NCBI RefSeq assembly: GCF_004212215.1
Contig: NZ_QVFV01000010.1
Location: 66,584 to 127,922 of the forward strand
Reading direction: 5' to 3'
Origin: Leptolyngbya iicbica LK
GTDB taxonomy: Bacteria > Cyanobacteriota > Cyanobacteriia > Phormidesmidales > Phormidesmidaceae
Length of the DNA: 61,339 bases
In this document: one piece after another, positions 36,601 through 46,046 of the stretch
Numbering within the stretch: the first letter of the stretch is position 1
Layout: every line of letters starts with the position of its first letter
The notes under the pieces: generated by a model
What the model was told of the DNA's origin: nothing
The model's database searches: none
Seen by the model: the letters and a program-made list of their open reading frames with translations, nothing else
Translations under genes and position numbers: made by a program

Positions 36601-38510
36601 CGGGCAGGTTGGCTACCTTGGGCGACGAACCTGAGACGCCCCTGCCAGACGACGAAGAACCCGCCGCCCCTGCTGAAGAGTGGTTTCTCGGCATTGACCT
36701 GGGCACCAGTGGCCTGTCCGCCGTGCTGATGGAGCATCACAGCGGCTCGGCCCATCCCCTCTGTTGGCTACCGATCGACGCTCCCACTGAGACCGCTGCC
36801 ACCTTCCGCATTCCCACGGTGGCGACAGTGCCCACCGCGACCCTCGCTGGCGAGGCCCCCTTTGAGCTGCTCACGGTGGGGCCAGCCACCACGTCACAAC
36901 CCGCTGCCAACCCAGACCAACGGCTGTTGCATACCTTGCGACCGCTCTTGCGCGTCGGCATACCGCACCACGACAGCAGCGGCATGGCGATTCCTGGGGT
37001 GCAATGGTCCGACACTGAGACCCTGCCCCTGCAACAGGTGCTCTCGACCGTCACGGCCCTATTACAGTTAGTCAGCCACCCCGAGAGTGCCGGACTGCAC
37101 TGCTCGGCGATCGGGCTCGAAGCCGATACCCTCACAGACGTGTTGGCCAACTTGCAAGGCGTGGTCATGGGCCTGCCGACTCATTGGTCAGACACCTATT
37201 GCTTCAACGTGCGAGAAGCCATCCTAACGACGGGCTTAGTCGAGACTGCCGATCAGGTCTTCTTTGTGGAAGAGGCGATCGCGGCCCTGCTCTCCGGGTT
37301 ACCCGACCCCAGCGAACCCGCTCCCCCCAGCAATCGGCCTGCTCAAGCGCTGTATCAGTGTCATTGGCAAGGGGGCACCGTCGTGATTGGCAGTGGTGCC
37401 GCTTGCACCGAGGTGGGCATCGTCGATTTGCCCCAACCCCTCGATACCGTCAGCCGCGAAGACTGGAAGCTCCGCAATTTGGCCTACGGTGGCGATGCCT
37501 TAGATTTAGACATCATCTGCCAGTTGCTGATCCCGTCGGAGCGTCGCCAACCGTTAACCCCCAACAGTCGGCGATCGCCCAATCGCGGTTGGGGTTGGCA
37601 AGCCGCCTTGCCCGAAGTCGCCAATGCCCACTGGGCCGATTTAGAGCTCGATGGCATCGACTTGCCCCGCCTGGCCGAGCCCGATGCGGGCCTCCGGCAG
37701 CAATTACGCCAGCACCTCGAATCTTCCCCTTTGGGACAGAGCCTGCTCGAAGCCGCCCGCTATTTGAAATTGATTTTGCAGCATCAAAATCACTACCAAC
37801 TAGAACTGGCCGATCAGTCTTGGCGCGTGCTGCGCCGCGACCTCGAAAGTCGGGTGCTCGTGCCCTATATTCAACGCATTAACCAACAGGTGAACGCGCT
37901 GCTGAGCCAAACGGGACTCGCCTCCCAGGGCATCAACCAGGTAATCTGCACCGGGGGGAATGCCTCCTTCAGCACCATTGCCAAGTGGCTCCGGCAAAAG
38001 TTCCCCAATGCCACCATCATTCAAGACACCTATCCCAGCAATCGGCCCCAAACCTGTAGCCGCGTCGCCTACGGGTTAGTCAATCTGTGCCGCTATCCGC
38101 AGGTTTTGGATATGCCCCGGCACCAATACAGCGACTACTTTTTGCTGCACGAAATGATGCGGGTCATTCCCGATGCGCCGCTGCCGCTGGATGGCATTTT
38201 GCACCTGCTCGAAGAACAGGGCATTAACGTTGCGGCCTGTCAGTCGCGCATTGTCGCCATTCTCGAAGGGCACTTGCCCCCCGGCTTGCTGCCCGATATG
38301 GCGACACGGGAATTGCTGAGCCGCGACACCCGCACCAGCCGCACCTATCAAGACCTCGCAGCGGGGAGCCTCTTTACCCAGCAAACCCGCAATATCTATA
38401 TGGTGAATGCCGCCCAGCGCGATCGCTTGCAACCCCATCTCGCCCTGCTGATGCAAGACAAGCAGCAATCATGGACCGAACCCTTGATTGCTCAATTGGT
38501 CGCCGTTTGA
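30684..38510 (+). CDS. Giant acidic repeat protein with C-terminal Hsp70/actin-like ATPase domain
   Basis: 2608 residues from GTG 30684 (AGGAG upstream). Residues 1-300 are helical, with a coiled coil near 110-145 and a conserved-looking block near 200-297 (QRLEQLRQIQSQTDGMLLKL, YCDTLNQGLDAMHGLGQQGE). Residues about 300-1995 are strongly acidic (D/E/S/T/A/P) and probably disordered. They carry 11 clear FTLDDAFG motifs at 1012-1240, two copies of a 57-residue unit near 1366-1480, and many isolated acidic LF motifs (VEDLFGDAP, TLSTLFGAA, SLDSFFDEA). From about 1998 to the end is an ATPase of the Hsp70/actin superfamily: GIDLGTSGLSAVLME (phosphate 1, residue 2003), EEAIAALLSGL (connect 1), VVIGSGAACTEVGIVD (phosphate 2) and VICTGGNASFS (adenosine). 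There is no peptide-binding domain. Cyanobacteria have shorter proteins with this N- and C-terminal pair; the swollen middle is unusual. Function unknown. Confidence 0.85.
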   Translation: MASQQGQLQALITEIEALLGRAAPKLPWMGSGEVSEQRRVMGQALNYLKELQSTPDGAGWGLVASQGQAIAPTATSSDPGAGYDAADSQQVLQALLQEMQYLRAQMVQPLTSEVIALQQQRETLKNEVRQLEQERLQRAAAAQQPSPDWVNEIVTQLRSSLIADLTPKLQALPSHGSDDFLLSGIPPEQNLLAGAEPLPQLSPQQRLEQLRQIQSQTDGMLLKLDANLRAVFESLDQSIQSYCDTLNQGLDAMHGLGQQGEFIFRTFINHLAEQLQEEGSALAEQLASQQELARLRGDIDDSMDVMEDSETDAPNDLMDAVVDLDDVELDDLSEFDGDDDLALDEEVTLFQLDEEFEDWSDEEEDEAWSELEGDRDEEKTILQTEPIAWEAVMGQPTSGTTSEEIADDEPTVAYTEEIDALYDNLFGMTAAPEAAAATGSDDVEATVDEQLRQADTSAFDVSPPEAVMEPAIADPSPLPETNDTSLDLDFLLEASEPSDDIAISESTPDEPEPPLEALLGPELAAELSPEARAGVTPSDTITSLTELLPDSEQQRQPDPFATFDETADTFIPASPDENLLDTEREVARPQVDLDLDDDTFGMLSSDLSRLEGSTPDEKLAAPRLSDALELDDFAQDVVEPERPASGLDELDAAPPAEPTLDEVEASSLDFTALEMDEETDEDADQLEADEEALFAELFDDGAASPSSEDMEADATPTAASRPSIDEVGEPTAIAEALTSPTEDDLPIEIPQEPTDDADLEADAELELTQLFDESDMSAESDALEWRDEDLPAIADSLSIAESLSDTPTAPPSDRVSDAEIAAADDDAATDDSPMTFELDATSDALAEDEGSEADDSEDDILPRLDLDELELFDEPTLGTGRPRDRPEASQPSDDFLDLSDTPATDADTTDTEASLEDFFSSPSPSSAAPSAVTEPPADAESLSLDSFFDEADEELSDEDFEESGDDTSDPADFPAAPESVAATLSTLFGAATDRPPSDSELEDETSDRDTDLTLDDAFGDPEIPQEQDSSFTLDDAFGEAESDVDDEDTSFTLDDAFGVEESSATTAFLDSPSDDESGFTLDDAFGGAEAEASDDDNDTSFTLDDAFGVEESSATTAFLDSPSDDESGFTLDDAFGEADDAGDRDANFTLEDAFGDAEDLNSTSGFTLENAFGDDSEVAEDAPNLTLDDVFGEVGDLSAPAADNATDFTLDDAFGDPEEPDTAPDSDRDFTLDNAFDEPEPSASPEATAPNTTLEDFAAAVSSGPEDSVPPVTESSLTMDDIGFDLGAAIADEANEPALTLDADLFGETAETTTASTEEAIAPDQLVDALELGDVPDEIAPIADDVSLETWGDTLDDAPSSASPEDDRLDFGNLGADLGDAPETELPSTSPEATDTTSVEDLFGDAPDLVSPTVDETSAPPEDDSLDFGNLGADLGDAPEAELPTTSPETVDTSSVEDLFGDAPDLVLPTIDEPRDRQSDAAFDNADLLGADDSPADAELPMMAEDLFAEGTDDLAAPPESTAPSESPTSATSASGESGLGITATADDGLQIVSDAPSEALMQSLATLPDSAVAADLPVAPSADSIDASLPQPESTVSGSIADGYQLSFATAPSDAAINRALIGAPEITAVGFAPDADAPSSSQQQRDYGRRLTSWQGMVAATSLPFSTGVDLSNLAIPDPGTPVSPASTQRPATDLTSPAMLPESELTLTGSAETGFAIAQPDPPSLVETLWPELAADEAPETDAEPETTATTSSDAELAVAPESANAPLTDDELATLFPPEANVVDVGSTDEPDNRELSESVDADETGSATAELAEPESPSDDTPPDDTDLAAASRTDEPAAPATDRTSTETEEVPPPEAMSPDAQELSQTLEALDLSMEEIPAEEIAADEAFQFAFDDEGAAVDRPEVDDEFLSAEAIADLDALTTDQEILPTARETTPAESPESTPEAPAAPETTDFTADTDNTVFASSGRLATLGDEPETPLPDDEEPAAPAEEWFLGIDLGTSGLSAVLMEHHSGSAHPLCWLPIDAPTETAATFRIPTVATVPTATLAGEAPFELLTVGPATTSQPAANPDQRLLHTLRPLLRVGIPHHDSSGMAIPGVQWSDTETLPLQQVLSTVTALLQLVSHPESAGLHCSAIGLEADTLTDVLANLQGVVMGLPTHWSDTYCFNVREAILTTGLVETADQVFFVEEAIAALLSGLPDPSEPAPPSNRPAQALYQCHWQGGTVVIGSGAACTEVGIVDLPQPLDTVSREDWKLRNLAYGGDALDLDIICQLLIPSERRQPLTPNSRRSPNRGWGWQAALPEVANAHWADLELDGIDLPRLAEPDAGLRQQLRQHLESSPLGQSLLEAARYLKLILQHQNHYQLELADQSWRVLRRDLESRVLVPYIQRINQQVNALLSQTGLASQGINQVICTGGNASFSTIAKWLRQKFPNATIIQDTYPSNRPQTCSRVAYGLVNLCRYPQVLDMPRHQYSDYFLLHEMMRVIPDAPLPLDGILHLLEEQGINVAACQSRIVAILEGHLPPGLLPDMATRELLSRDTRTSRTYQDLAAGSLFTQQTRNIYMVNAAQRDRLQPHLALLMQDKQQSWTEPLIAQLVAV
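33831..34092 (+). repeat. Internal direct repeat in the giant gene (150-bp period)
   Basis: 112 bases at 33831-33942 recur at 33981-34092 with only a few silent differences, encoding SFTLDDAFGVEESSATTAFL and what follows. The near-identity shows a recent in-frame duplication within the FTLDDAFG array. Confidence 0.9.
34779..35121 (+). repeat. 57-residue tandem repeat in the giant gene
   Basis: Two units starting at 34779 and 34950 (171-bp period) share LDFGNLGADLGDAPE, then SVEDLFGDAPDLV and a T(V/I)DE end. Parts are identical at DNA level, so this is another recent duplication. Confidence 0.85.
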
Positions 38511-38588
38511 CCCCTCGCCTACCCAGGCGCATGTGAGAAAATTTAGATTCTCGCATTCCATGGGCCAGACCGATTGGAGGACACAAGC

Positions 38589-39101
38589 ATGGGCAAACTG
38601 TCGGATTGGGGGTTTTCCAAAGAGAGTTGGAAAGGCACCCGTGGCGAATATTGGGTACTCGCGCAGGGGCTCATTCTGGTGGGCTTTGCGCTGTTGCCCC
38701 AATGGCACCCCGCCGCCTGGGACAACTGGCCAGTCGTCGTTACGTATGGCCGGGAAGCGATCGCCGTCGGCTGTGCCCTCTTTGCCGCCATTTTGCTGGG
38801 CAAAGGACTGCTCGACCTGGGCGAAAACCTGACCCCGTTGCCCTATCCCCGTGAAGACAGCAGTCTGGTGCAAACGGGCATTTACGGCTGGGTGCGACAC
38901 TGCCTCTATAGCGGTCTGATTTTTGCCACCGCCGCCTACAGCCTGTGGACCCTCAGCCTGCCCCATGCTGCCGCCACCGTCTTGCTCTTCGTCGTTCTGG
39001 ATCTCAAAGCCCGCAAGGAAGAAGCGTGGCTGCGCGATCGCTTTCCCGAATATGCCGATTACCAGCAGCGGGTCAGCAAATTCATCCCCTGGCTGTATTA
39101 A
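38589..39101 (+). CDS. Isoprenylcysteine carboxyl methyltransferase-like (ICMT/PEMT-type) membrane protein
   Basis: 170 residues from the ATG at 38589, with GGAGGA upstream. Four membrane helices and the family end: REDSSLVQTGIYGWVRHCLY, SGLIFATAAYSL, then KARKEEAWLRDRFPEYADYQ near the C-terminus, with the E-E pair and Y-YQ signature of the ICMT/PEMT superfamily. These are SAM-dependent membrane methyltransferases; in bacteria the substrate is usually unknown. It converges with the prolyl oligopeptidase gene across a repeat element. Confidence 0.85.
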   Translation: MGKLSDWGFSKESWKGTRGEYWVLAQGLILVGFALLPQWHPAAWDNWPVVVTYGREAIAVGCALFAAILLGKGLLDLGENLTPLPYPREDSSLVQTGIYGWVRHCLYSGLIFATAAYSLWTLSLPHAAATVLLFVVLDLKARKEEAWLRDRFPEYADYQQRVSKFIPWLY

Positions 39102-39127
39102 TGCGATCGCCGACATAGGGCCGACAC

Positions 39128-39190
39128 AGGGGACGGGCCCCTTGATCTAATCCTTACTGTATTGGTGGAGCCGACAGGGACCCGTCCCCT
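39128..39190. repeat. 63-bp inverted-repeat element, copy 1
   Basis: 15-base terminal arms (39128-39142 AGGGGACGGGCCCCT and 39176-39190 AGGGACCCGTCCCCT, one mismatch) surround a 33-base core. The element at 55679-55741 has the same arms and the same core length, and its core matches at about 20 of 33 positions when reversed and complemented. It sits between two convergent genes and may act as a bidirectional terminator or a small mobile element. Confidence 0.75.
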
Positions 39191-39218
39191 CCTGCCAAGG
39201 AAAGCCCCGCCACTCATC

Positions 39219-41294
<2,076 letters not shown>

Positions 41295-41477
41295 GGGGCG
41301 TGGCTCCGTTGGGGCGATCGCTCTTCATTGTGCCGAAGTATTTGGCCCGTGAGCAGCGTTAGCAAAATTATCCTCGGGTTGTATCCCATCCAGACACCAA
41401 CAGCTAAATCAGGACTGCAAAACAGTTGCGATAAGATTTTAGTGGCGGCATTGCTGATTATCCTGACGTGTGGCTGT

Positions 41478-41792
41478 ATGATTGACCACCGCTTGCCCAT
41501 TCCAATTTCACGACCCAAGATTGCAAGATTCTGTCAACACAATGCCATTCGCAAGTTGTCCTTGTTTGGCTCTGTGCTGCGCGACGACTTTTCCCCGCAG
41601 AGCGATGTCGATGTCTTGGTCGAGTTCGAGCCTGGGCAAACTCCAGGTCTAGCCATTGTGCGGATGGCCCAAGAACTCTCTGACCTGTTTGACCAGCGCC
41701 CTGTAGATCTCCGCACACCCAATGAGTTGAGTCACTATTTTCGCGATCGCGTGCTAACAGAGGCTGTGCCCTTGTACGAACATGCTCGATGA
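41478..41792 (+). CDS. MNT-type nucleotidyltransferase (MntA-like antitoxin)
   Basis: 104 residues from the ATG at 41478. The nucleotidyltransferase motif is LSLFGSVLRDDFSPQSDVDV, the GS-X10-DxD pattern of minimal nucleotidyltransferases, with a third acidic position in VDLRTPNEL. Such MNT proteins neutralise HEPN toxins by adding AMP to the toxin. The frame overlaps the HEPN gene start by 11 bases. Frames reaching further upstream cross the prolyl oligopeptidase start and are not credible. Confidence 0.85.
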   Translation: MIDHRLPIPISRPKIARFCQHNAIRKLSLFGSVLRDDFSPQSDVDVLVEFEPGQTPGLAIVRMAQELSDLFDQRPVDLRTPNELSHYFRDRVLTEAVPLYEHAR

Positions 41793-42131
41793 TGTGACTC
41801 GCTTAAAACATATGCGAGACGCCGCGCAAGAAGCGATCGCTTTCCTCGATGGCCATGACTGCCAAGACCTGGAAGCAAACCGCCTCGTACTACTAGCCGT
41901 GGTCAAAGATATCGAAATTATCGGAGAAGCTGCCAATCAGCTGTCGAGTAATTGTCGTGCTCAGGCTGCTCACCTCCCGTGGCAAGAGATTATCGGTATG
42001 CGCAATCGTCTAGTCCACCCTATTTTGAGATTGATGTCGAGATTGTGTGGGCCGTCGTCACCCAAGATCTGCCATCGCTGCTGCCCGATATAGAGCGACT
42101 CATTACTGCCAAGACACTCGATACCCCCTAA
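41782..42131 (+). pseudogene. HEPN (DUF86) toxin gene with a one-base deletion at its catalytic motif
   Basis: From ATG 41782 the frame encodes a typical HEPN/DUF86 protein (DDVTRLKHMRDAAQEAIAFL, VVKDIEIIGEAANQLS, WQEIIGMRNRLVH) up to the RX4H catalytic motif RNRLVH. Directly after it the frame is lost and ends in an unrelated tail at 42093. In another frame the expected family end continues (YFEIDVEIVWAVVTQDLPSL to a stop at 42131). One missing base at CACCCTATTTT (near 42020) explains this. The toxin is therefore probably inactive or altered, unless it is a sequencing error. The intact frame would overlap the pcxA end by a few bases. Confidence 0.8.
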
Positions 42132-43432
42132 GTGTTCATGCGCTCGTAAATCGCGGAAGTGGCGGGTGAGTAACGAGTCAGGAAGTTGAAGATCCAAAAC
42201 TTAATGCAGGCATCGATAATCACGGGCACGGTGGCGATGAACCCGTTGATGAAAAACTGATTTTCTGGCACGCCAAAGTGTTGGAACGTGGCGACCAAAA
42301 TCACTTCCCAGCCTTCCGCCGAGTGGAAGCCGACAAAAATATCGGTAACCAAAATGAACAGAAATACCTTGACCGGATCGCGCAGGCTCAGAAACGTGCG
42401 ATTGGCGACCGTGCGGATCAACGCCACCTGGCGTCTGCCAATGAGTAACAGAACCACTACCGATAAAAAGGCCATCAAGTCCGCTAGCAGGTTCTTTAAA
42501 CCGTTCAGTTCCTCTTCTCGGGCTTCGCGCCACAGATCAAACGCCGCCTCTTGCAAATATTCGGTGCGCTGTTCCTCGTCCATGTTGTCGTGGTAGCCGA
42601 GCAGGGTCGCGACCTCTAGCTTTTCTTTGGCAAACAGATAGTCGCGGGCAAACTCATCGCGAATTTCTTCGTTGAGCTGGATTTCGGTGGGGTTGCGATC
42701 GCTATACGTTCCCAACAGCGGCTCAAAAATCAGATTTTTCGTCAAAATCTGCACCGATAGTGGCACGATGAGCAGCACCGCCAACCAGCGCACCGCGACC
42801 TGAGCTTGTTTGCGCTGGAGCCGTAAGGTGTCAATAATCTGCTGTTCGTATTCCGCCGTCGATTCTTTGCTGGAGGAGCGCAACCGAGGCAGCAGTTGCT
42901 CGCGCTGGCGCTCACTGTCCATTTCTAATGCCGGTATGTCGAGGGTGCGATCGCGGGCCGGGCGCGTCTCCACCTTCTCTTGGGGCGGCATGAGCGCCTC
43001 ATCCCCCGTGAAGAACGCCGCTAAATTACCTTCCCCTCGATATTTCGCAATCACCGACTCAATAAATTCCAGCTTGGTGAGAATGGGTTGACGCTCGGAC
43101 GACTCAGTCACCTGAGCTGGCGGTGTTACCGGGTCTGGATCAGGGGCATCTGGCGGTTCTGAAGGGGCGTCTTGAGCGTCGAACCAAAAGCTGTTGGCCT
43201 TGAACTGAGTGAGACTGACCCGAATTTTGAGCAGTTGGCGATCGCGCAGACTACAGGCATAATCAACGACCGTCTTACTTTTGTCAGCACTCGGCCCGAT
43301 TTTTTGTCCGGCAAACAGCTCATCTTCCAGTTTTCGGATCGTCAGGGCGCCCTCGTAGGCAGTGTTGAGCGCTTTTTCCCGTCGTTGAGAAAACCACTTC
43401 AAAACTTGAGCTGACGCCTCTCGAAATTCCAT
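42128..43432 (-). CDS. pcxA: Proton extrusion protein PcxA (CotA/CemA family)
   Basis: 434 residues. A long cytosolic N-terminal part (EFREASAQVLKWFSQRREKA, AYEGALTIRKLEDELF, DYACSLRDRQLLKIRVSLTQ) is followed by four membrane helices, among them VRWLAVLLIVPLSVQILTK, LMAFLSVVVLLLIGRRQVAL and VKVFLFILVTDIFVGFHSAE GWE. These match PcxA, the cyanobacterial relative of chloroplast CemA. It is needed for light-induced proton release at the cytoplasmic membrane and so for pH control and carbon uptake. The length is normal. Confidence 0.94.
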   Translation of the reverse strand: MEFREASAQVLKWFSQRREKALNTAYEGALTIRKLEDELFAGQKIGPSADKSKTVVDYACSLRDRQLLKIRVSLTQFKANSFWFDAQDAPSEPPDAPDPDPVTPPAQVTESSERQPILTKLEFIESVIAKYRGEGNLAAFFTGDEALMPPQEKVETRPARDRTLDIPALEMDSERQREQLLPRLRSSSKESTAEYEQQIIDTLRLQRKQAQVAVRWLAVLLIVPLSVQILTKNLIFEPLLGTYSDRNPTEIQLNEEIRDEFARDYLFAKEKLEVATLLGYHDNMDEEQRTEYLQEAAFDLWREAREEELNGLKNLLADLMAFLSVVVLLLIGRRQVALIRTVANRTFLSLRDPVKVFLFILVTDIFVGFHSAEGWEVILVATFQHFGVPENQFFINGFIATVPVIIDACIKFWIFNFLTRYSPATSAIYERMNT

Positions 43433-43758
43433 AGTCTGCCTGCTCTGCGCTCAGTCGCGCAACCGATACGAAATGGTCTCCTCAAAATATAGGCACTGAC
43501 CGCTCATCCAGATCACAAACGCAACATCATTATTGCGATTTTCGTTTAGTGACCATCGTGACGCTGCTGCCATGAGAGGTGCAGCGGCCAGTGATCGCTA
43601 AAACTGAGGCCAAAATGGCGATCGCCGCTTAATTTTTTATGCAGTTCTTAAAGTCCACAGGCAAAGATACGGTTTACTGTTATGGGTCCAGCCCAGCCGA
43701 GTACAACGGCTAACCATAACCAACCTTTGTAGTCAATTACGAAAGGATATCGAGCACT
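43433..43758. other. 326-bp intergenic region between pcxA and the DUF1269 gene
   Basis: Divergent promoters are expected here. No gene, RNA or repeat is recognised. Confidence 0.45.
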
Positions 43759-44250
43759 ATGGCTGATTTAACAGTTTGGAAATTTGCCAGTCCAACCGGG
43801 GCTGAGAGCGTTTTGACTACGCTCGCTGATTTACAAAAGCAGCATTTGATCACCATCAAGGACGCAGCGATCGTGACTTGGGTCGAAGGCAAGAAAAAGC
43901 CCAAGACCAAGCAAGCCTTACCGCTCACCAGCTTAGGCGCGTTGGATGGCGCGTTTTGGGGCATGTTGTTTGGGTTAATTTTCTTTGTGCCCTTATTTGG
44001 TGCTGCCGTGGGTGCCATCACTGGCGCATTGTCCGGTCATTTTCGGGACTATGGCATCAACGATGACTTCATCAAAGAGGTGCGCGACAAAGTCACCGAA
44101 GGCACATCGGCCCTGTTTTTGCTGACTGAAAGTGTCACCCTCGACAAAGTTGAAGATGCCGTCAAATCTTTTGGTCCTGAACTCATTCAATCCAATTTGA
44201 CAAAAGAGCAGGAAAGCAGGCTCAAAGAGCATTTCAGCGTCGCTGAATAA
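43759..44250 (+). CDS. DUF1269 domain-containing protein
   Basis: 163 residues. The pattern is that of DUF1269: VWKFASPTGAESVLTTLADL, DAAIVTWVEGKKKPKTKQAL, a glycine-rich hydrophobic hairpin (GAFWGMLFGLIFFVPLFGAA VGAITGALSG), then GINDDFIKEVRDKVTEGTSA and a C-terminal helix. Such proteins are predicted membrane-associated and often stress-induced; no function is proven. A hairpin at 44295-44322 follows. Confidence 0.88.
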   Translation: MADLTVWKFASPTGAESVLTTLADLQKQHLITIKDAAIVTWVEGKKKPKTKQALPLTSLGALDGAFWGMLFGLIFFVPLFGAAVGAITGALSGHFRDYGINDDFIKEVRDKVTEGTSALFLLTESVTLDKVEDAVKSFGPELIQSNLTKEQESRLKEHFSVAE

Positions 44251-44668
44251 TGCTTCAGAGAGGCGTCTAGATCCCCGCTCATCGCCACTCAAACCTTGGC
44301 TGTCGCAATAGCGGCAGCCAGGTTCCCTCCACACTCCATTCGCTAGCTGCTACGGGAAAATCGTCCGCCTGAGCTTCTGTAGAGGTTCGTGAGACTGCCA
44401 ACTCGAACAGCTAGGAACTGCGATCTGAGACCGGGTCGCGACTGGCTGAACTATATAGTTGCGTCTGGCTGTAGCGGCGATCTGCAACAGTCCGAGGTAT
44501 TGCTTTAACCCTCGATGCCAACGTTGACAACACCTGGCCCCACCAAGCATGGCGCTTTTCAGAGTCATGAATTGGCTGCGGGGTCAGGGCAACAGCGTTA
44601 ATCGTCTGGACTCGCAATTTCCACGCTATGTTAGGTAGCAGAAGTAAATCCGTAGCCGAGAGTTGTCG
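44251..44668. other. 418-bp intergenic region with a hairpin
   Basis: Holds the stem-loop at 44295-44322 near its left end. No gene seen in the rest. Confidence 0.45.
44295..44322 (+). terminator. Hairpin downstream of the DUF1269 gene
   Basis: Arms of about 12 bases (GGCTGTCGC/GCGGCAGCC core with one G-T pair) around a 4-base AATA loop, 45 bases after the DUF1269 stop. No strong T tract follows, so it is a possible but not certain terminator. Confidence 0.5.
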
Positions 44669-45448
44669 ATGGTGAGCTGTTGCAAAACTTTGATGGTTGT
44701 CGCTGGCGCGAGCGTCATGATGGGCGGAGTGATCGGTGTCCCGGCCCAAGCCGCCTCCCCAGAAACAGCCCCCGCCGAGTTAGTGGATGCCATTACCGCG
44801 ATCGAAACTGCCGCTAACGATCAAGATTTGGCGCAGTTAATGACCCTTTACAGCCCTGACTTTATCGGTCCAGACGGCTTTACCCGTGACCAATACGAGA
44901 CGACGCTCGGCAGCTTTTGGGAACAACACACTGACCTGACCTATGATGTCGAACTCTTGGCTTGGGAGCGTGAGGGCACAGCATTCGTCGCCGAAACGCT
45001 GACCACCGTCGAGGGTACGCGCATGATCGCGGGCCGGGCCATGACTTTGACTGCTACAGTGCGATCGCAGCAGCGCTACGAAAATGGTCAACTCGCATCC
45101 CAAGCAATTTTGTCAGAGGAAAACCAGTTGATTTCAGGTGTGATGCCCCCAGAAATCATGGTTCAACTGCCTCAGACCGTCACTCCCGGCAGCCAATTTG
45201 CTTATGACGCGATCGTCAGCACACCGCTGGGCGATCGCCTCTTGTTGGGCCTCGCTTTTGATGAAGGCGTCACGGCCACCGATTTTTTGGCCCCGCGCCC
45301 CGTCAACCTCGAATCCTTGGCCGCTGGCGGCTTGTTCAAAATTGGTACAGCTCCTGAAAAGCCTGATCAACGTTGGATTTCAGCCGTAATTGTCAGAGAA
45401 GACGGCATCGTCATCGATACTCGACGACTAAACGTTGAGGCAGAATAA
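44669..45448 (+). CDS. Secreted NTF2-like (SnoaL-type) hypothetical protein
   Basis: About 259 residues from the ATG at 44669. A signal peptide (MVSCCKTLMVVAGASVMMGG) ends near AQAASPE. Residues 35-150 resemble an NTF2-like domain: LVDAITAIETAANDQDLAQL, MTLYSPDFIGPDGFTRDQYE, a strand-rich middle (FVAETLTTVEGTRMIAGRAM). The second half (MPPEIMVQLPQTVTPGSQFA, LLLGLAFDEGVTATDFLAPR) is a separate strand-rich module I cannot name. Probably periplasmic. Function unknown. Confidence 0.7.
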   Translation: MVSCCKTLMVVAGASVMMGGVIGVPAQAASPETAPAELVDAITAIETAANDQDLAQLMTLYSPDFIGPDGFTRDQYETTLGSFWEQHTDLTYDVELLAWEREGTAFVAETLTTVEGTRMIAGRAMTLTATVRSQQRYENGQLASQAILSEENQLISGVMPPEIMVQLPQTVTPGSQFAYDAIVSTPLGDRLLLGLAFDEGVTATDFLAPRPVNLESLAAGGLFKIGTAPEKPDQRWISAVIVREDGIVIDTRRLNVEAE

Positions 45449-46046
45449 CACCCATCCTCTGAAATCAGACTGCAGATTTTCCCTATGCCCTCGGGGCAGG
45501 CTCGCCAATGACTTCGCTCAGGAGACACGAGCTGAACGGAGTCGAAGTTGGTATTTGTAACGGTAGTCGAGAGCATCGGGATCAATAACGCCATCTCCAC
45601 CACACTTTGGGTGAGTAGGGCGATCGCGCTAAAAACCAACCTGAGTTTGACATCGTTGACAATTCACTGACGTTGTTGCTTCTAAGCACAAGTCAATCCA
45701 GCATAACTACGCCAATGCTTCGGATTGGAGCAACAACGTCAATGACCAAAATTAAACCTCATCCAGATTCAGCAGGGAGGTTTTCCCGAATATGCAAAAC
45801 TCCAGTTTTCAAATTGGACTTGGTTTAATAAATAACTCTCTTGAGAAACCATGACCAGCCTCCGTAGGGTAGTCAGAGACTCTGCCGTAGCGCACGTGGG
45901 TAATCTTAAAGGTCAGATGCGACAACAATTCGTCAGTCGGATCGATCATCCAGATAAGTCAAAAATTTTAGCCAACCACGCCTTAAATTTGGCACTTTGA
46001 AGGCAGTCGCTTGCGATACCTGGCGAGTGAGTGATTGCAGTTCCGT
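45449..46046. other. 598-bp intergenic region, AT-richer
   Basis: No credible gene. A 13-base inverted repeat (45668-45680 and 45729-45741, TGACGTTGTTGCT/AGCAACAACGTCA, 48-base spacer) is the only structure I see; it could be ends of a small decayed element. Confidence 0.5.
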
